A DNA stretch of 64,000 nucleotides from Chiridota heheva. Taxonomy: Eukaryota > Echinodermata > Holothuroidea > Apodida > Chiridotidae. The notes under the pieces were generated by a model. It was given only the letters and a program-made list of their open reading frames with translations, searched no databases and was not told where the DNA came from. How positions within the stretch are numbered: the stretch's first letter is position 1; each line of letters begins with the position of its first letter. Both the position numbers and the translations under genes were made by a program. The stretch lies in assembly GCA_020152595.1 (NCBI GenBank), contig JAIGNY010001448.1:1626001-1690000 (forward strand), given 5' to 3'. Positions 62,001 through 64,000 of this stretch are shown piece by piece.

Positions 62001-63695
62001 GTAGCTGTATCTTCATAATAGAAAATGAAATCCACTTGCAATCGCATATCGGTAGGACATGTGTGGAATTTCCCCCAGAAGTCCACAAATATTGTAATTC
62101 ACACTATGGTTATTAAAAATTGTATCACACATTTCTACTAAAATTTGTTCAATAAATTACACAACTAGGCAATCTCTAACTTATATTTGTAACATATTAT
62201 AACTTCTGTAAAAATAAAATATCACAATTCTTACCATTTCTTCAGATCCTTCACATTTCTGTTAAGAAATTGAAAACAAAAATACAGGGAATAATAATTG
62301 AATTCAAGTAAGCTCTCAATTTTCCAGAAAAGAGTGTCCTGTTAGCCTTTGATATCAATACAAGTGTATTCAGCAGTCACTGAACTTATCCAAATTTTAA
62401 AGAAGATCACAAAAATTACTTTAAGACAAAATAAATAATAATAATAATACAAATACTAAGTTCTTATACAACACTTTCCACACCCAGTATACATGCTCAA
62501 ACTTGTGTTAAAATATAACTTTTTTGAGGCAGTAGCCTACAAATGCACATAAGCCTGTACTATAACCCTACTCCGGTCCCTAAAACTGAGCACTAAATAT
62601 GAGGGCAGCAGGTCCCATTTTTAATCTTTGTTATAATTTGAATGGGGATCGATTCCACAACCTGCCAGCTTTCAAATGCATGCAGTAATGGCAATATGTG
62701 AAATACAGGGACAATGATGTCGTTGTAGAAAACGTGGCAGATATGATGTGATATATAGAATTTATATGGCGCATTTTTTAGTTTAAAGAACTATTCAAAT
62801 GCACTCTACAACTAACAGACTAGTTCTCCGGCTGCCTATGGGCGCACATGAACTTAGTACTTGGAAGGGAAAGTAAATGTACACCACGTTTTCACGCTTC
62901 TTTTATGTCCCCTCCGAAGGACGGTGTTTTCCAGTAAGAACAAGTTTTTCCCACCTTGCACAATTAATCACAAATACACATACAGTATGCAAGGCTGCTT
63001 GAACATCTACGACTTTACATAACTGGATGCGACATCAAGTAAATACTAATAGGGCCTAACCAACATACACATTTGCACATATTAACCAATAAATTATTTG
63101 TAAATTAAGCCTATTTTGAAGAAAGGAATTTGTCCTGTTATCGGCAAAGTAGTTGGAACAGTCAAATCTGATCCGGATCAGTATTATTTGAGAAAGTACT
63201 GTTCCTTGGAACAGTGGCAAAAATATTAAATTTCGAAACGAGATATCACAAGTTTTTCACAAGACAACAGAAAAAGAAAATTGTTTGCTATTCAAAACAA
63301 AAGCAACATACAAGGGTGTTTCAATGAATTATACAGTAATGGACTATGTTTTGATGTTAACACCTATATATCCATTCTAAAATTTGTACATAATAATGCA
63401 AACCAAATAGAAAAGAATGCTCCATATCTGAAATGACTCGTCATTTACATCTTGGTTTTTTGAAGATGTGTGTACCAAATGAAGTACCTTTGATATTAAA
63501 GGAAGCACGCACCTGTTTTTTGTAATTCTCTGAATATAACTTGAGTAAGTCTATCAAGAGAGTAAAAATCTGCTCTATTTGTGCAGTCATGGCCTGGCAA
63601 ATTTCTCTCCTTCTGGTGTGTGGAATGCTTTCAAATGTCACAATGTCTTCTACTAATCTCAGCAGAATTAACAGGACTAGTTCTGTTTGTGTTTC
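16849..63695 (-). CDS. XPO5: exportin-5 (XPO5), 25 exons, 5' end outside the window
   Basis: Exportin-5 is a HEAT-repeat karyopherin that, with RanGTP, carries pre-miRNA hairpins and other structured RNA out of the nucleus. The 25 exons give 1,048 codons plus TGA (3,147 bp) with uninterrupted phase. They align along the vertebrate protein as I recall it, from ETQTELV (about residue 150 of about 1,200) to the stop. Strong landmarks are VRRHAC in exon 12, LILISNQFKNF in exon 13, GANRA...MKRSCWPSDF in exon 14, IHGQHDAC in exon 23 and the basic KKRKDAFKKL in exon 24. The importin-beta-type N-terminus, which contacts Ran, lies right of the window. Introns run from about 0.3 to 8 kb and carry nearly all the mobile DNA described here; none interrupts a coding exon. 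One intron is U12-like and one is a minisatellite. I see no stop or frameshift, so the gene looks functional. Confidence 0.95.
17045..17310 (+). mobile_element. tRNA-derived SINE with L2-like tail
   Basis: The head has a pol III A box (TAGCTCAGTGGTTAAGG) and a B box (GAGTTCGATTCC) at tRNA spacing. Then come a CTTGAGCAAGACACTTTACT body, CCACTCAGCTGTAAAATGAG and a tail GGACTGGCATCCTGCCAGGG that resembles the 3' end of L2-clade LINEs and their SINE partners. Inserted in the last XPO5 intron, antisense to the gene. Body and tail resemble echinoderm and other invertebrate SINEs from memory. Confidence 0.75.
17616..17786 (-). CDS. XPO5: XPO5 exon 24 of the window
   Basis: Acceptor CCTAATCAG|CGACCCC, donor GTTGCA|GTAAGT. 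57 residues, RPQFAAVEKVLCDIPGNKPN to HIPEKKRKDAFKKLVEGIVA, matching RPRYLEIRAVMEQIPE and the basic DKRRKDQFKRLIAGCIG. Confidence 0.95.
18417..18500 (-). repeat. internal complementary region (ICR) of DIRS-like copy 1
   Basis: The junction at about 18463/18464 (GGTAAA|TTTACTTC) joins a piece that pairs with the element's left terminus (AGTATAACTCTTGTAAATAT...) to one that pairs with its right terminus (TTATACCTTACCTTCCATGC). The same junction is kept at 39241/39242 in copy 2 and 50497/50498 in copy 3. Confidence 0.7.
18500..19200. repeat. degenerate short tandem blocks in the 3' part of DIRS-like copy 1
   Basis: Blocks with AAAATTCGTTAGTAA- or CCGTTAGTAAA-like phrases and GCCAGAAC/GCCAAA phrases recur every ~60-90 bp around 18770-19140. 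Corresponding sequence is seen at 39330-39790 in copy 2 and 50570-51040 in copy 3. It is non-coding, between the recombinase remnant and the ICR. Confidence 0.45.
19240..20230 (-). pseudogene. DIRS-type tyrosine recombinase remnant (copy 1)
   Basis: Pieces in order along the minus strand: LLKAAAQMAARSRRSSTLRM (about 20083-20160), SIHQGFLDG, LIKGMFLQRPSV, TASARRR (the box-A arginine region), FLAKNQT, SRDTISRWIVQAIR, and KAHQVRGIATS (19360-19392), which carries the H-x-x-R signature. After a +/-1 frame change, TFVSAYLKD supplies a candidate nucleophilic tyrosine near 19277. Several stops and frameshifts mean it is inactive. The motif set matches recombinases of DIRS-type elements as I recall them. 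Confidence 0.7.
20304..20507 (-). pseudogene. acidic middle region of the DIRS-like protein (copy 1)
   Basis: The minus-strand frame MKFPDPEVSKEDALDIYSSG followed by EEIDFLDDMGETPYTPMARD is acidic and proline-containing. It lies between the zinc-finger part and the recombinase. The surrounding GC-rich DNA (20.4-21.0 kb) differs from the AT-rich host background. Confidence 0.45.
21080..21261 (-). pseudogene. N-terminal zinc-finger segment of the DIRS-like protein (copy 1)
   Basis: A candidate ATG at 21259-21261 opens MDTEDRSPSV, followed by CIGCKHFFKLHSGDIHLTC and YVCRLCCQSNPCTLCSDW. The C-x2-C ... H-S-G-D-x-H-x2-C-x2-C ... C-x2-C spacing looks like a paired zinc knuckle of the Gag-like protein of DIRS-type elements. 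Upstream is an array of CCGTACGGA-type repeats. Confidence 0.55.
21485..21730. repeat. GGAGCCGTAYGGACCCGT-type short repeats in copy 1
   Basis: Irregular tandem phrases such as GGAGCCGTACAGACC, GGAGCCGTATGGACCCGT and GGAGCCATATGGAACC, in the probable 5' untranslated part of the element. The same phrases fill 42790-42970, 43425-43445, 43670-43700 and 44020-44210 in copy 2. Confidence 0.7.
22336..22482 (-). CDS. XPO5: XPO5 exon 23 of the window
   Basis: Acceptor TTTATCTCAG|GTTATAA, donor AATTG|GTAAAG. 49 residues including ACQLFTAVLRGLTIHGQHDA; IHGQHD matches MHGQHD of vertebrates. A 4 kb DIRS-like copy begins about 126 bp downstream. Confidence 0.95.
23312..23416 (-). CDS. XPO5: XPO5 exon 22 of the window
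   Basis: Acceptor TTTGCTTTTAG|GAGCTTC, donor CCGTGG|GTGAGT. 35 residues, ELLRCVIFTVYSAISWPDSH then VCMKATSLTTYLVPW, matching TALLITAFNSLAWKDTLSCQRTTSQLCWP. A 137 bp DIRS-like miniature lies 141 bp upstream. Confidence 0.93.
23558..23694. mobile_element. 137-bp DIRS-like miniature (terminal repeats only)
   Basis: Begins TTTACCCCATAAAGCGTAGC and ends GGTAAGGTATGTCCTGAAGTAAA, the same two different outer ends as the long copies. Between them are only the shared TTCAATGCTATAAATAT and GACCAGATTGCATATTTACA blocks. All coding sequence and the ICR are gone. Sits 141 bp upstream of XPO5 exon 22. Confidence 0.75.
24421..24557 (-). CDS. XPO5: XPO5 exon 21 of the window
   Basis: Acceptor GTGTTTTAG|GACTGTG, donor GATTGG|GTACTT. 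Encodes LCLKKKDIDPSMGRMDEEEM then an acidic linker and DEIGELGECILADW, matching the acidic DGDDEEMM linker and TDLGKCLMKHED of vertebrates. The donor is weak, but it is the only one that keeps phase and alignment. Confidence 0.88.
24945..25036 (-). CDS. XPO5: XPO5 exon 20 of the window
   Basis: Acceptor TTATATCAG|TGATATTG, donor GATAC|GTAAGT. Encodes DIEDGDNSESQEILADHLLR then LITRDYMELI, matching ENPESQEMLEEQLVRMLTREVMDLI. Confidence 0.94.
25309..25450. repeat. dispersed repeat GGCTCAGAAACAGCC, copy 1 of 5
   Basis: Core ATGGCTCAGAAACAGCCT, TTTCTCAGAACAAGCTGTTC and CCCAGGATTAGCTGGGAACC. Other copies at 27143-27260, 28092-28212, 31612-31722 and a diverged one at 54148-54235, all in the same orientation in XPO5 introns. 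Class unknown. Confidence 0.75.
25545..25750. repeat. dispersed repeat, inverted partner of 62740-62940
   Basis: Contains CCGTCCTTCGGAG, GGCAGCCGGAGAACTAGTCT and TAGTTGTAGA...GCATTTAAATAG. The reverse complement of these blocks is present at 62740-62940, so the two are inverted copies 37 kb apart. Family not recognised. Confidence 0.7.
26195..26339 (-). CDS. XPO5: XPO5 exon 19 of the window, after the U12-like intron
   Basis: Preceded by TTTTCCTGTCAC (an AC acceptor); no AG in the region gives an open frame. Donor CCAA|GTAAGT is ordinary. Encodes RVVLKSMVQFCPSDQYKTLL then FMLHRLSQEWEMVSQKLAT, matching RVFVKPLVLFCPPEHYEALV and LHMRLSQKWQVINQ. Confidence 0.9.
26737..26752 (+). repeat. poly-G run of 16
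   Basis: A homopolymer of 16 G inside the U12-like intron. Its length is likely unstable and could be mis-called. Confidence 0.9.
26960..27265. repeat. duplicated block, left copy (includes dispersed repeat copy 2)
   Basis: GATTTGATCACAAATCACTT, CAGGAACTCTTTCATGTGCA and TGCATCATAAGTTTGTATGA lead into ATGGCTCAGAAACAGCC. The same order recurs at 27900-28220 about 0.95 kb away, indicating a local tandem duplication. The two copies flank XPO5 exon 18, in the introns before and after it. Confidence 0.8.
27655..27791 (-). CDS. XPO5: XPO5 exon 18 of the window, precedes the U12-like intron
   Basis: Acceptor TTTTTTCAG|TTGTCAC. The 3' boundary is set by the next exon and is followed by ATATCCTTTTC, a U12 AT-AC donor. 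Encodes CCHILASACQNIGAEFYNSP then VEFLPNFKLRNVI, matching ENCFHILGKAG and IPDYRLRPML. Ends in phase 1 with a single C. Confidence 0.9.
27900..28220. repeat. duplicated block, right copy (includes dispersed repeat copy 3)
   Basis: Same block order as 26960-27265, with small insertions near CACACCGAAGTTTAAAGCTC. The section from CAGGAACTCTTTCATGTGCA to AGCTGGGAACCAGCAT is nearly identical in both. Confidence 0.8.
28708..28804 (-). CDS. XPO5: XPO5 exon 17 of the window
   Basis: Acceptor TGTTGCAG|GTACTC, donor CATTG|GTGAGT. Encodes THSSLSDSYELPANRPMAEK then TQSFLQTIHDH, corresponding to the LLELNDSPVFKTVLERMQRFFS region. Confidence 0.9.
28985..29170 (-). mobile_element. fragment resembling the 3' end of the RNase H LINE
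   Basis: GGTTTAATGGCACTGCAACA and GGGTCAAATGTGCC match in layout the GGCTTAACGGAACCACGACA / GGGTCAAATTGTGCC end of the longer LINE copy at 29.5 kb. No coding part is seen. Confidence 0.5.
29336..29436 (-). CDS. XPO5: XPO5 exon 16 of the window
   Basis: Acceptor GTTTGCAG|TACGCTG, donor ATTCTTG|GTGAGA. Encodes TLNTIWTPPLQAKVCPEYQK then AFEIPIMEKHAILG, matching THNTLYAPEM...AEKSAILG. Ends in phase 1. A 5'-truncated LINE lies about 90 bp upstream. Confidence 0.93.
29525..31035 (-). mobile_element. 5'-truncated RNase H-bearing LINE (I/Jockey-like group)
   Basis: The minus strand reads IQNEALRLCLGAYRTSPITS then VEANEPPFLLRCRKLCLSYA (post-polymerase region). Next come the RNase H motifs YTDGSKEGNKTAAAAV and IFSDSKAVLTSL and, in shifted frames, ADAAAKLAL, RIGHTHLTHSHLL and IHHVLLACP. 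Frame changes near 30.2 kb make it a pseudogene. The element ends near GTTTGTTTGTTTGTTTGATA at its 3' side. The exact clade is not determined. Confidence 0.75.
31240..31480 (-). pseudogene. C-terminal end of a CR1/L2-type LINE reverse transcriptase
   Basis: The minus strand encodes FRRFNFSQRVGNEWNGLPEW then VVSSNSVHNFKVNVDKFF and a stop. This is the widespread ...FFSQRVVNxWNSLP...NSFKxxLDKF terminus of CR1/L2-group polymerases. Only this tail is present, followed (gene-strand reading) by AT repeats and a CCA/GGT triplet run near 31211. Confidence 0.7.
31612..31722. repeat. dispersed repeat GGCTCAGAAACAGCC, copy 4 of 5
   Basis: TTAGAGACTATGGCTCAGAA, CAGTTTCTCAGAACAAGCTG and CACCCCAGGATCAGCTAGTA. 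The sequence after it (CCACTAAGTACATCAC, CATGGTATTTCC, CAGTGTCATTGATTAGTTGT) also matches that after copies 1 and 3, so the duplicated unit is longer than the core. Confidence 0.7.
32041..32153 (-). CDS. XPO5: XPO5 exon 15 of the window
   Basis: Acceptor TTTGTGCAG|GAGGC, donor GTGCTG|GTATGG. Encodes EATNGGFVKYNSDGKPVLTN then PAAPHILPMLEHVLLLC, matching EAKAGGFVVGYTSSGNPIFRNP. Ends in phase 2. Confidence 0.95.
33145..33377. mobile_element. 225-bp MITE with 26-bp inverted repeats and TTAA flanks
   Basis: TTAA at 33145-33148, then CGGAGCACTAGACGAAAAGT. The right end reads ACCCTCATTTTTCGGTCTAG and TGCTCCT, then TTAA at 33374-33377. The inverted repeats match over about 26 bp with two or three differences. 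The termini differ from the CCCTTACTCTACC family at 12 kb, so this is a second TTAA family. Lies about 40 bp from XPO5 exon 14. Confidence 0.75.
33419..33584 (-). CDS. XPO5: XPO5 exon 14 of the window
   Basis: Acceptor CTTTGACAG|CATGATC, donor TTCACG|GTATTA. Encodes MIFPAEAFLHHVGLDAFPTS and ALGANRAHITTCLTHVLAVM then KRSCWPSDFT, matching GLNRARMSFCVYSILGVVKRTCWPTDL. A TTAA-flanked MITE ends about 40 bp downstream of its donor. Confidence 0.95.
33750..34795 (-). repeat. about 290-bp satellite, about 3.6 units, minus orientation
   Basis: Units contain AAGCCCCGCCTACTCATTAA, TATGCATGACATCAC, GGGCACATCTACAGTCCATG, GGGCTATCTGTGTAC and ACATGACTCC-like blocks, recurring around 33890, 34080, 34383 and 34677. 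They are the reverse complement of the satellite inside the TTAA element at 13.2-14.0 kb. Confidence 0.8.
34810..35095. repeat. near-identical duplicated block, copy A
   Basis: From GAAGACATCTAACAT through GTATGGAGGCTGATGATTCA, GACGTTCATCTTTGACCACA and AGCAAGGGATGACAGCCTTG to CTAGCAATTAAT. Copy B at 46140-46390 has only scattered differences, so the duplication is recent relative to other repeats here. Function unknown. Confidence 0.85.
35338..36015. repeat. 17-bp minisatellite TCACCCTGTCCCACATG and related units
   Basis: A regular core (about 35755-36000) of TCACCCTGTCCCACATG units, with irregular longer units to the left (CCATGCCACCCTGTCCCACA). It is the same family as CCACCCTGTGCCACATG at 7.8-8.2 kb. 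The left flanks also share TTGCAAA-ATAC-type sequence. Confidence 0.88.
36590..37010. repeat. degenerate continuation of the CACCCTGTCCCACATGCC minisatellite
   Basis: Diverged units such as CATGCCGTCCCACCCTGT and CATGCCATCCCACCATATCC continue after a gap of C- and T-rich sequence (36020-36590). No regular period remains. Confidence 0.7.
37456..37548. repeat. dispersed repeat, copy B
   Basis: TAGCTGAACAATACATGAAG, GGACAGACAATAGATGG, GGTAAAGATGTTATATCCCC and CTTTGTTGGCGAGGGA; matches 12498-12610. Confidence 0.65.
38562..38761 (-). CDS. XPO5: XPO5 exon 13 of the window
   Basis: Acceptor CTGTTATAG|CCCTTC, donor AAAAAA|GTAAGG. Encodes PFFEQIHDKVRGLIKDPEQL, NETLILISNQFKNFAKQSAL and EEVLEPVSSVWMGKLTK, matching MEALVLISNQFKNYERQ and EELMAPVASIW. 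A DIRS-like element ends 212 bp upstream of the acceptor. Confidence 0.95.
39195..39290 (-). repeat. ICR of DIRS-like copy 2
   Basis: GGTAAGTATAACTCTCGTAA and CCGCTATGCTTAGCGGGGTA pair with the element's left terminus. The adjoining TTTACTTAAAGTTATACCTT and ACCTTCCATGCTATAATTAT pair with its right terminus. Confidence 0.7.
40550..40830 (-). pseudogene. helical Gag-like segment of DIRS-like copy 2
   Basis: The minus strand reads NDRNLDRYLAYFTGSMPGIF then LLPLVLSKAVQIRANFTPLL and SSRHRANYASLKAAHL, leucine-rich and helix-prone. It stands between the zinc-finger region and the recombinase and is absent from copy 1. Not recognised as a named domain. Confidence 0.45.
42400..43960 (-). repeat. tandem duplication of the 5' region in DIRS-like copy 2
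   Basis: The block with ACTCGGGGACCTGTCCTCCG (start of the zinc-finger protein on the minus strand) occurs near 42540, 43172 and 43770. The block AAGAAAATAGCTCTCGTGAT occurs near 42415, 42665, 43307, 43540 and 43905. Copy 1 has each once (21237 and 21368). The spacings (about 250-630 bp) show uneven tandem duplication of a promoter/leader segment. Confidence 0.75.
46140..46390. repeat. near-identical duplicated block, copy B
   Basis: Partner of 34810-35095 in the same orientation. A partial third repeat of its end (AACAGCCTTGTGCTGTAGTC) follows at about 46386-46435. Confidence 0.85.
46724..46813 (-). CDS. XPO5: XPO5 exon 12 of the window
   Basis: Acceptor GTTCTCAG|AAGACG, donor ATGGTT|GTAAGT. 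Thirty residues, KTRTRPVQNVRRHACCALVR then MCLDHPQLMV. NVRRHAC is identical to vertebrate XPO5 as I recall it. It is followed by the largest intron of the window (7.96 kb), which holds the 6.8 kb DIRS-like copy. Confidence 0.95.
47129..47170 (-). CDS. XPO5: XPO5 exon 11 of the window, 42 bp
   Basis: Acceptor TATTACAG|TTATTT, donor ACAAAG|GTGAGT. Fourteen residues, LFSAAVYSVPGQTK, matching LFSSVTFETVEESK. Phase 0 at both ends. Confidence 0.9.
47171..49631 (-). other. XPO5: XPO5 intron with no strong internal feature
   Basis: AT-rich. Contains short duplications (ATAACCTGATATAGGTTTTTCATA twice near 47545-47590, GGATCTGTATGG three times near 49080) and a weakly tRNA-like stretch near 48340-48410. 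No exon is seen. Confidence 0.4.
49632..49727 (-). CDS. XPO5: XPO5 exon 10 of the window
   Basis: Acceptor CTGTAG|GATCCTC, donor GAAAAG|GTGAGT. 32 residues starting DPLILSCVLTCVSALFPSLK, almost identical to the vertebrate DPLILSCVLTNVSALFP segment. Confidence 0.95.
50052..50209 (-). CDS. XPO5: XPO5 exon 9 of the window
   Basis: Acceptor TTTCTACAG|GGCACAC, donor ATCCAG|GTTTGT. Encodes HTMCTHYSPSWYRWDALTSF then MDSVMGRALTEDDSLNIQAL and KLLHCALDADIQ. A DIRS-like element starts only 55 bp upstream of its acceptor. Confidence 0.93.
50265..51276 (-). mobile_element. DIRS-like element, copy 3 (1.0 kb internal deletion)
   Basis: Left end TTTACCCCGCTAAGCGTAGC; right end, read on the minus strand, TTTACTTCAAGTTATACCTT. 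It keeps the left terminal repeat, the ICR (junction 50497/50498), the non-coding block matching 39330-39790 of copy 2 and the right terminal repeat, and has lost all coding sequence. Its left end is 55 bp upstream of XPO5 exon 9. Confidence 0.8.
51575..51952. mobile_element. 378-bp MITE with TATAGACCTTTT inverted repeats
   Basis: Begins TATAGACCTTTTCAAATC and ends TTTAAAAAGGTCTATA, inverted over about 16 bp with possible TA duplication. The interior holds a two-fold repeated TGATTGGTTAAGAA / TGATTGGTTGAAGAA motif. It ends 40 bp from the donor of XPO5 exon 8. Confidence 0.65.
51993..52115 (-). CDS. XPO5: XPO5 exon 8 of the window
   Basis: Acceptor TTTGTAG|TCCATAGG, donor GAAG|GTAAAA. Encodes HRSHQVELVRVVSSHSPKVA then FSIAAEWLKQLLVTPLQFEE. 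The AAEWLK stretch matches AGEWLK in vertebrates. A nearer AG (CCATAG) would break frame, which decides the start. A 378 bp MITE-like repeat ends 40 bp downstream of the donor. Confidence 0.92.
52195..52735 (-). mobile_element. second 5'-truncated copy of the RNase H LINE
   Basis: Same 3' end (GGTTTAACGGCACCACGACA) and the same C-terminal region (LLAPCTTFPELPSLP in one frame) as the copy at 29.5-30.1 kb, same orientation, truncated at about 52735. Only about 540 bp remain. Confidence 0.75.
53180..53960. repeat. old dispersed-repeat-like segment
   Basis: Contains GGAAGGTAAATCATTCCAGA, TTACAGGAAGCCAGTGAATT and GTCGTGCTGCTGAATTTTGG, phrases I associate with widespread LINE-related repeats in other animals. 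There is no coding frame. Low certainty on class. Confidence 0.35.
54148..54235. repeat. dispersed repeat GGCTCAGAAACAGCC, copy 5 of 5 (diverged)
   Basis: ACATGGACTCAGAAACAGCC and AAAACCATCA, then diverges. It is the most decayed member of the family. Confidence 0.55.
54833..54923 (-). CDS. XPO5: XPO5 exon 7 of the window
   Basis: Acceptor TTTGTCCTAG|GTTGG, donor TTCAA|GTAAGT. Encodes VGLPSRSDDASCKFSVMDFD then SDDEFVQFFS; the acidic FDSDDEF is a conserved family landmark. Ends in phase 1. Confidence 0.93.
55557..55769 (-). CDS. XPO5: XPO5 exon 6 of the window
   Basis: Acceptor CTTCCAAAAG|GGCTCTG, donor CAGAAG|GTAAGA. 71 residues including LEQCFTTLLAFTSHPSVHLC and KDPALHKILPELLQTLTRTL, corresponding to YLESFLAFTTHPSQFLRS and beyond. 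The exon-derived repeat array ends only about 35 bp upstream of its acceptor. Confidence 0.93.
55805..57780 (-). repeat. minisatellite built from the end of XPO5 exon 5 plus its splice donor
   Basis: About thirty units of ~58-64 bp. On the gene strand a typical unit reads TTTGTCAAATGGTGTGTGAG, TTGACTTCCCAGTTGTGTGC, AGTATGGGTGAGTTATCT. The first unit is the genuine end of exon 5 (coding CQVVCGLTSQLCVVW) with its donor GG|GTGAGT. The array fills practically the whole intron to within about 35 bp of exon 6. Many units keep both the coding phrase and the donor. A 50 bp interruption at 57590-57640 (TATGGTTAGAAAATACATTT) recurs at 58315-58365. Confidence 0.93.
57736..57832 (-). CDS. XPO5: XPO5 exon 5 of the window, seed of the intronic minisatellite
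   Basis: Acceptor TTTTCACAG|GGAAGTG, donor GTATGG|GTGAGT. Encodes EVSEATDEKSYIFLKQLCQV then VCGLTSQLCVVW, matching EKHYVFLKRLCQVLCALGNQLC. The last ~45 bases and the donor are the unit that is repeated throughout the following intron. Confidence 0.92.
57833..60462 (-). other. XPO5: XPO5 intron, mostly unremarkable
   Basis: Holds a LINE 3'-end fragment (58068-58115, GGTTTAATGGCACCTTAACA) and the second copy of the 50 bp TATGGTTAGAAAATACATTT block. A short tandem of GTACCGATAC/GTACCGTACC-like phrases lies at 60275-60375. No exon is seen between exons 4 and 5. Confidence 0.4.
60463..60539 (-). CDS. XPO5: XPO5 exon 4 of the window
   Basis: Acceptor GACTGCAG|GGCAAACC, donor GCAAG|GTAACA. Encodes GKPEEREPLLILLSEDAMAT then ILNSA, ending in phase 2. 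It aligns with the GKLEDRKPLMVLFGD region. Confidence 0.93.
60995..61305. repeat. 19- and 24-bp minisatellite in an XPO5 intron
   Basis: The left part has GCCCCTATTTCTTCCACCAT units (24 bp period). The right part has CCCTGCCCTATGTCTTACA units (19 bp period, about ten copies, some with TTCCA). Open frames are by-products of the repeat. Confidence 0.9.
61574..61759 (-). CDS. XPO5: XPO5 exon 3 of the window
   Basis: Acceptor TCTTTTCAG|GCACAGG, donor AGAAAG|GTAAAC. 62 residues, AQASCKVAEAVLMTLAAFFE through LRTAECLQLIVHRK, equivalent to the AQANCRVG...GAAECLLIAVSRK segment of vertebrate XPO5. Confidence 0.94.
62235..62258 (-). CDS. XPO5: XPO5 exon 2 of the window, 24-bp microexon
   Basis: Eight codons (KCEGSEEM) between a good acceptor (CTTAACAG) and donor (GTAAGA). 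Phase 0 on both sides, so inclusion or skipping keeps the frame. Its position corresponds to the variable, charged loop before AQANC in the human protein. Confidence 0.8.
62430..62700 (-). mobile_element. SINE-like element with (ATT)n tail
   Basis: Read on the minus strand: a B-box-like GTGGAATCGATCCC near 62645, then a body, then GTGTGGAAAGTGTTGTATAA and AGAACTTAGTATTTG followed by ATT repeats (plus strand AATAATAATAATAAT at 62435). This ending is typical of L2/CR1-mobilised SINEs. The A box is not clear. Confidence 0.5.
62740..62940. repeat. dispersed repeat, inverted partner of 25545-25750
   Basis: ATTTATATGGCGCATTTTTT, CAAATGCACTCTACAACTAA, AGACTAGTTCTCCGGCTGCC and CTCCGAAGGACGGTG are the reverse complement of blocks at 25.55-25.75 kb. 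Confidence 0.7.
63513..63695 (-). CDS. XPO5: XPO5 exon 1 of the window
   Basis: Acceptor TTGCACAG|GAAAC, donor AAACAG|GTGCGT. It encodes 61 residues, starting ETQTELVLLILLRLVEDIVT, then the SIPHTRRREICQAMT segment that matches the family's PPQRRRDIQ region. Phase 0 at both ends. Earlier exons are not in the window. Confidence 0.93.
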
Positions 63696-64000
63696 CTGTG
63701 CAAGAAAGGATGAAACAAATCCAATGCAAATCTGAATGGATCAATCAATCAATCAGTGGTATTTGTGAAACACTAAATAAATGGCAAGTTTGTTGCAAAG
63801 TAATGAATAGCTATGTCAGCCACAAAAGGTGACTTAACAAGTGTTTCTAAATAGTAACCGGGCTGCTTTCACCTATTTAAGAGGCTGGTTTGCAAATCTT
63901 AGATCATAACAAGGGATTCTTAGTCCATAGCAAGGATTCTTAAACCATAGCAAGGGATTCTTAAACCATAGCAAAGAATTCTTAGACCATAGCAAGGGAT
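63696..64000 (-). other. XPO5: XPO5 intron at the right edge
   Basis: No exon is seen. The last ~100 bp are a short tandem of a TTAGACCATAGCAAGGGATTC-like unit of about 20-22 bp (five copies), cut by the window edge. Confidence 0.6.

Overview
This is a eukaryotic, intron-rich, AT-rich window dominated by one host gene and a heavy load of transposable elements. From about 16.85 kb to 63.7 kb the minus strand encodes most of exportin-5 (XPO5), the RanGTP-dependent nuclear export receptor for pre-miRNA and other structured RNA. I could place 25 consecutive coding exons. Their phases join without a break into 1,048 codons plus a stop, covering roughly residue 150 to the C-terminus of the ~1,200-residue family. 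The first exons lie to the right of the window. Base composition, tRNA-derived SINEs with L2-like tails, and BEL/Pao, DIRS-like, CR1/L2-like and RNase H-bearing LINE copies suggest a marine invertebrate. An echinoderm or hemichordate is my best guess, but this is inference and unproven.

Layout. 1-5.5 kb: probable 3' end of an unassigned plus-strand gene, convergent with XPO5 (an exon near 3.3 kb, and a terminal exon near 5.3 kb with AATAAA). 6.2-8.2 kb: two minisatellites. 8.2-11.1 kb: a decayed BEL/Pao retrotransposon. 11.8-15.9 kb: three TTAA-flanked piggyBac-type elements (two ~90-100 bp MITEs and one 3.0 kb copy carrying a ~290 bp satellite and a 20 bp minisatellite). 16.85-63.7 kb: XPO5, whose introns hold four DIRS-like elements (18.2-22.2, 23.56-23.69, 38.97-45.8 and 50.27-51.28 kb), LINE fragments, MITEs, SINEs, satellites and duplicated blocks.

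Most interesting points. (1) One XPO5 intron (55.77-57.74 kb) consists almost entirely of about thirty tandem copies of the end of its own upstream exon plus that exon's 5' splice site. (2) The 26.34-27.65 kb intron has the hallmarks of a U12-type AT-AC intron (ATATCCTTT donor, CCTTAAC branch site, AC acceptor). (3) The DIRS-like copies have inverted terminal repeats plus an internal complementary region, with zinc-finger and tyrosine-recombinase remnants but no visible reverse transcriptase. All four lie within about 215 bp of an XPO5 exon, and their terminal repeats carry a good splice-donor motif. (4) A 24 bp XPO5 microexon is present.

Functionally there is one host gene here. The rest is repeat biology acting on its introns, plus the tail of a convergent neighbour.
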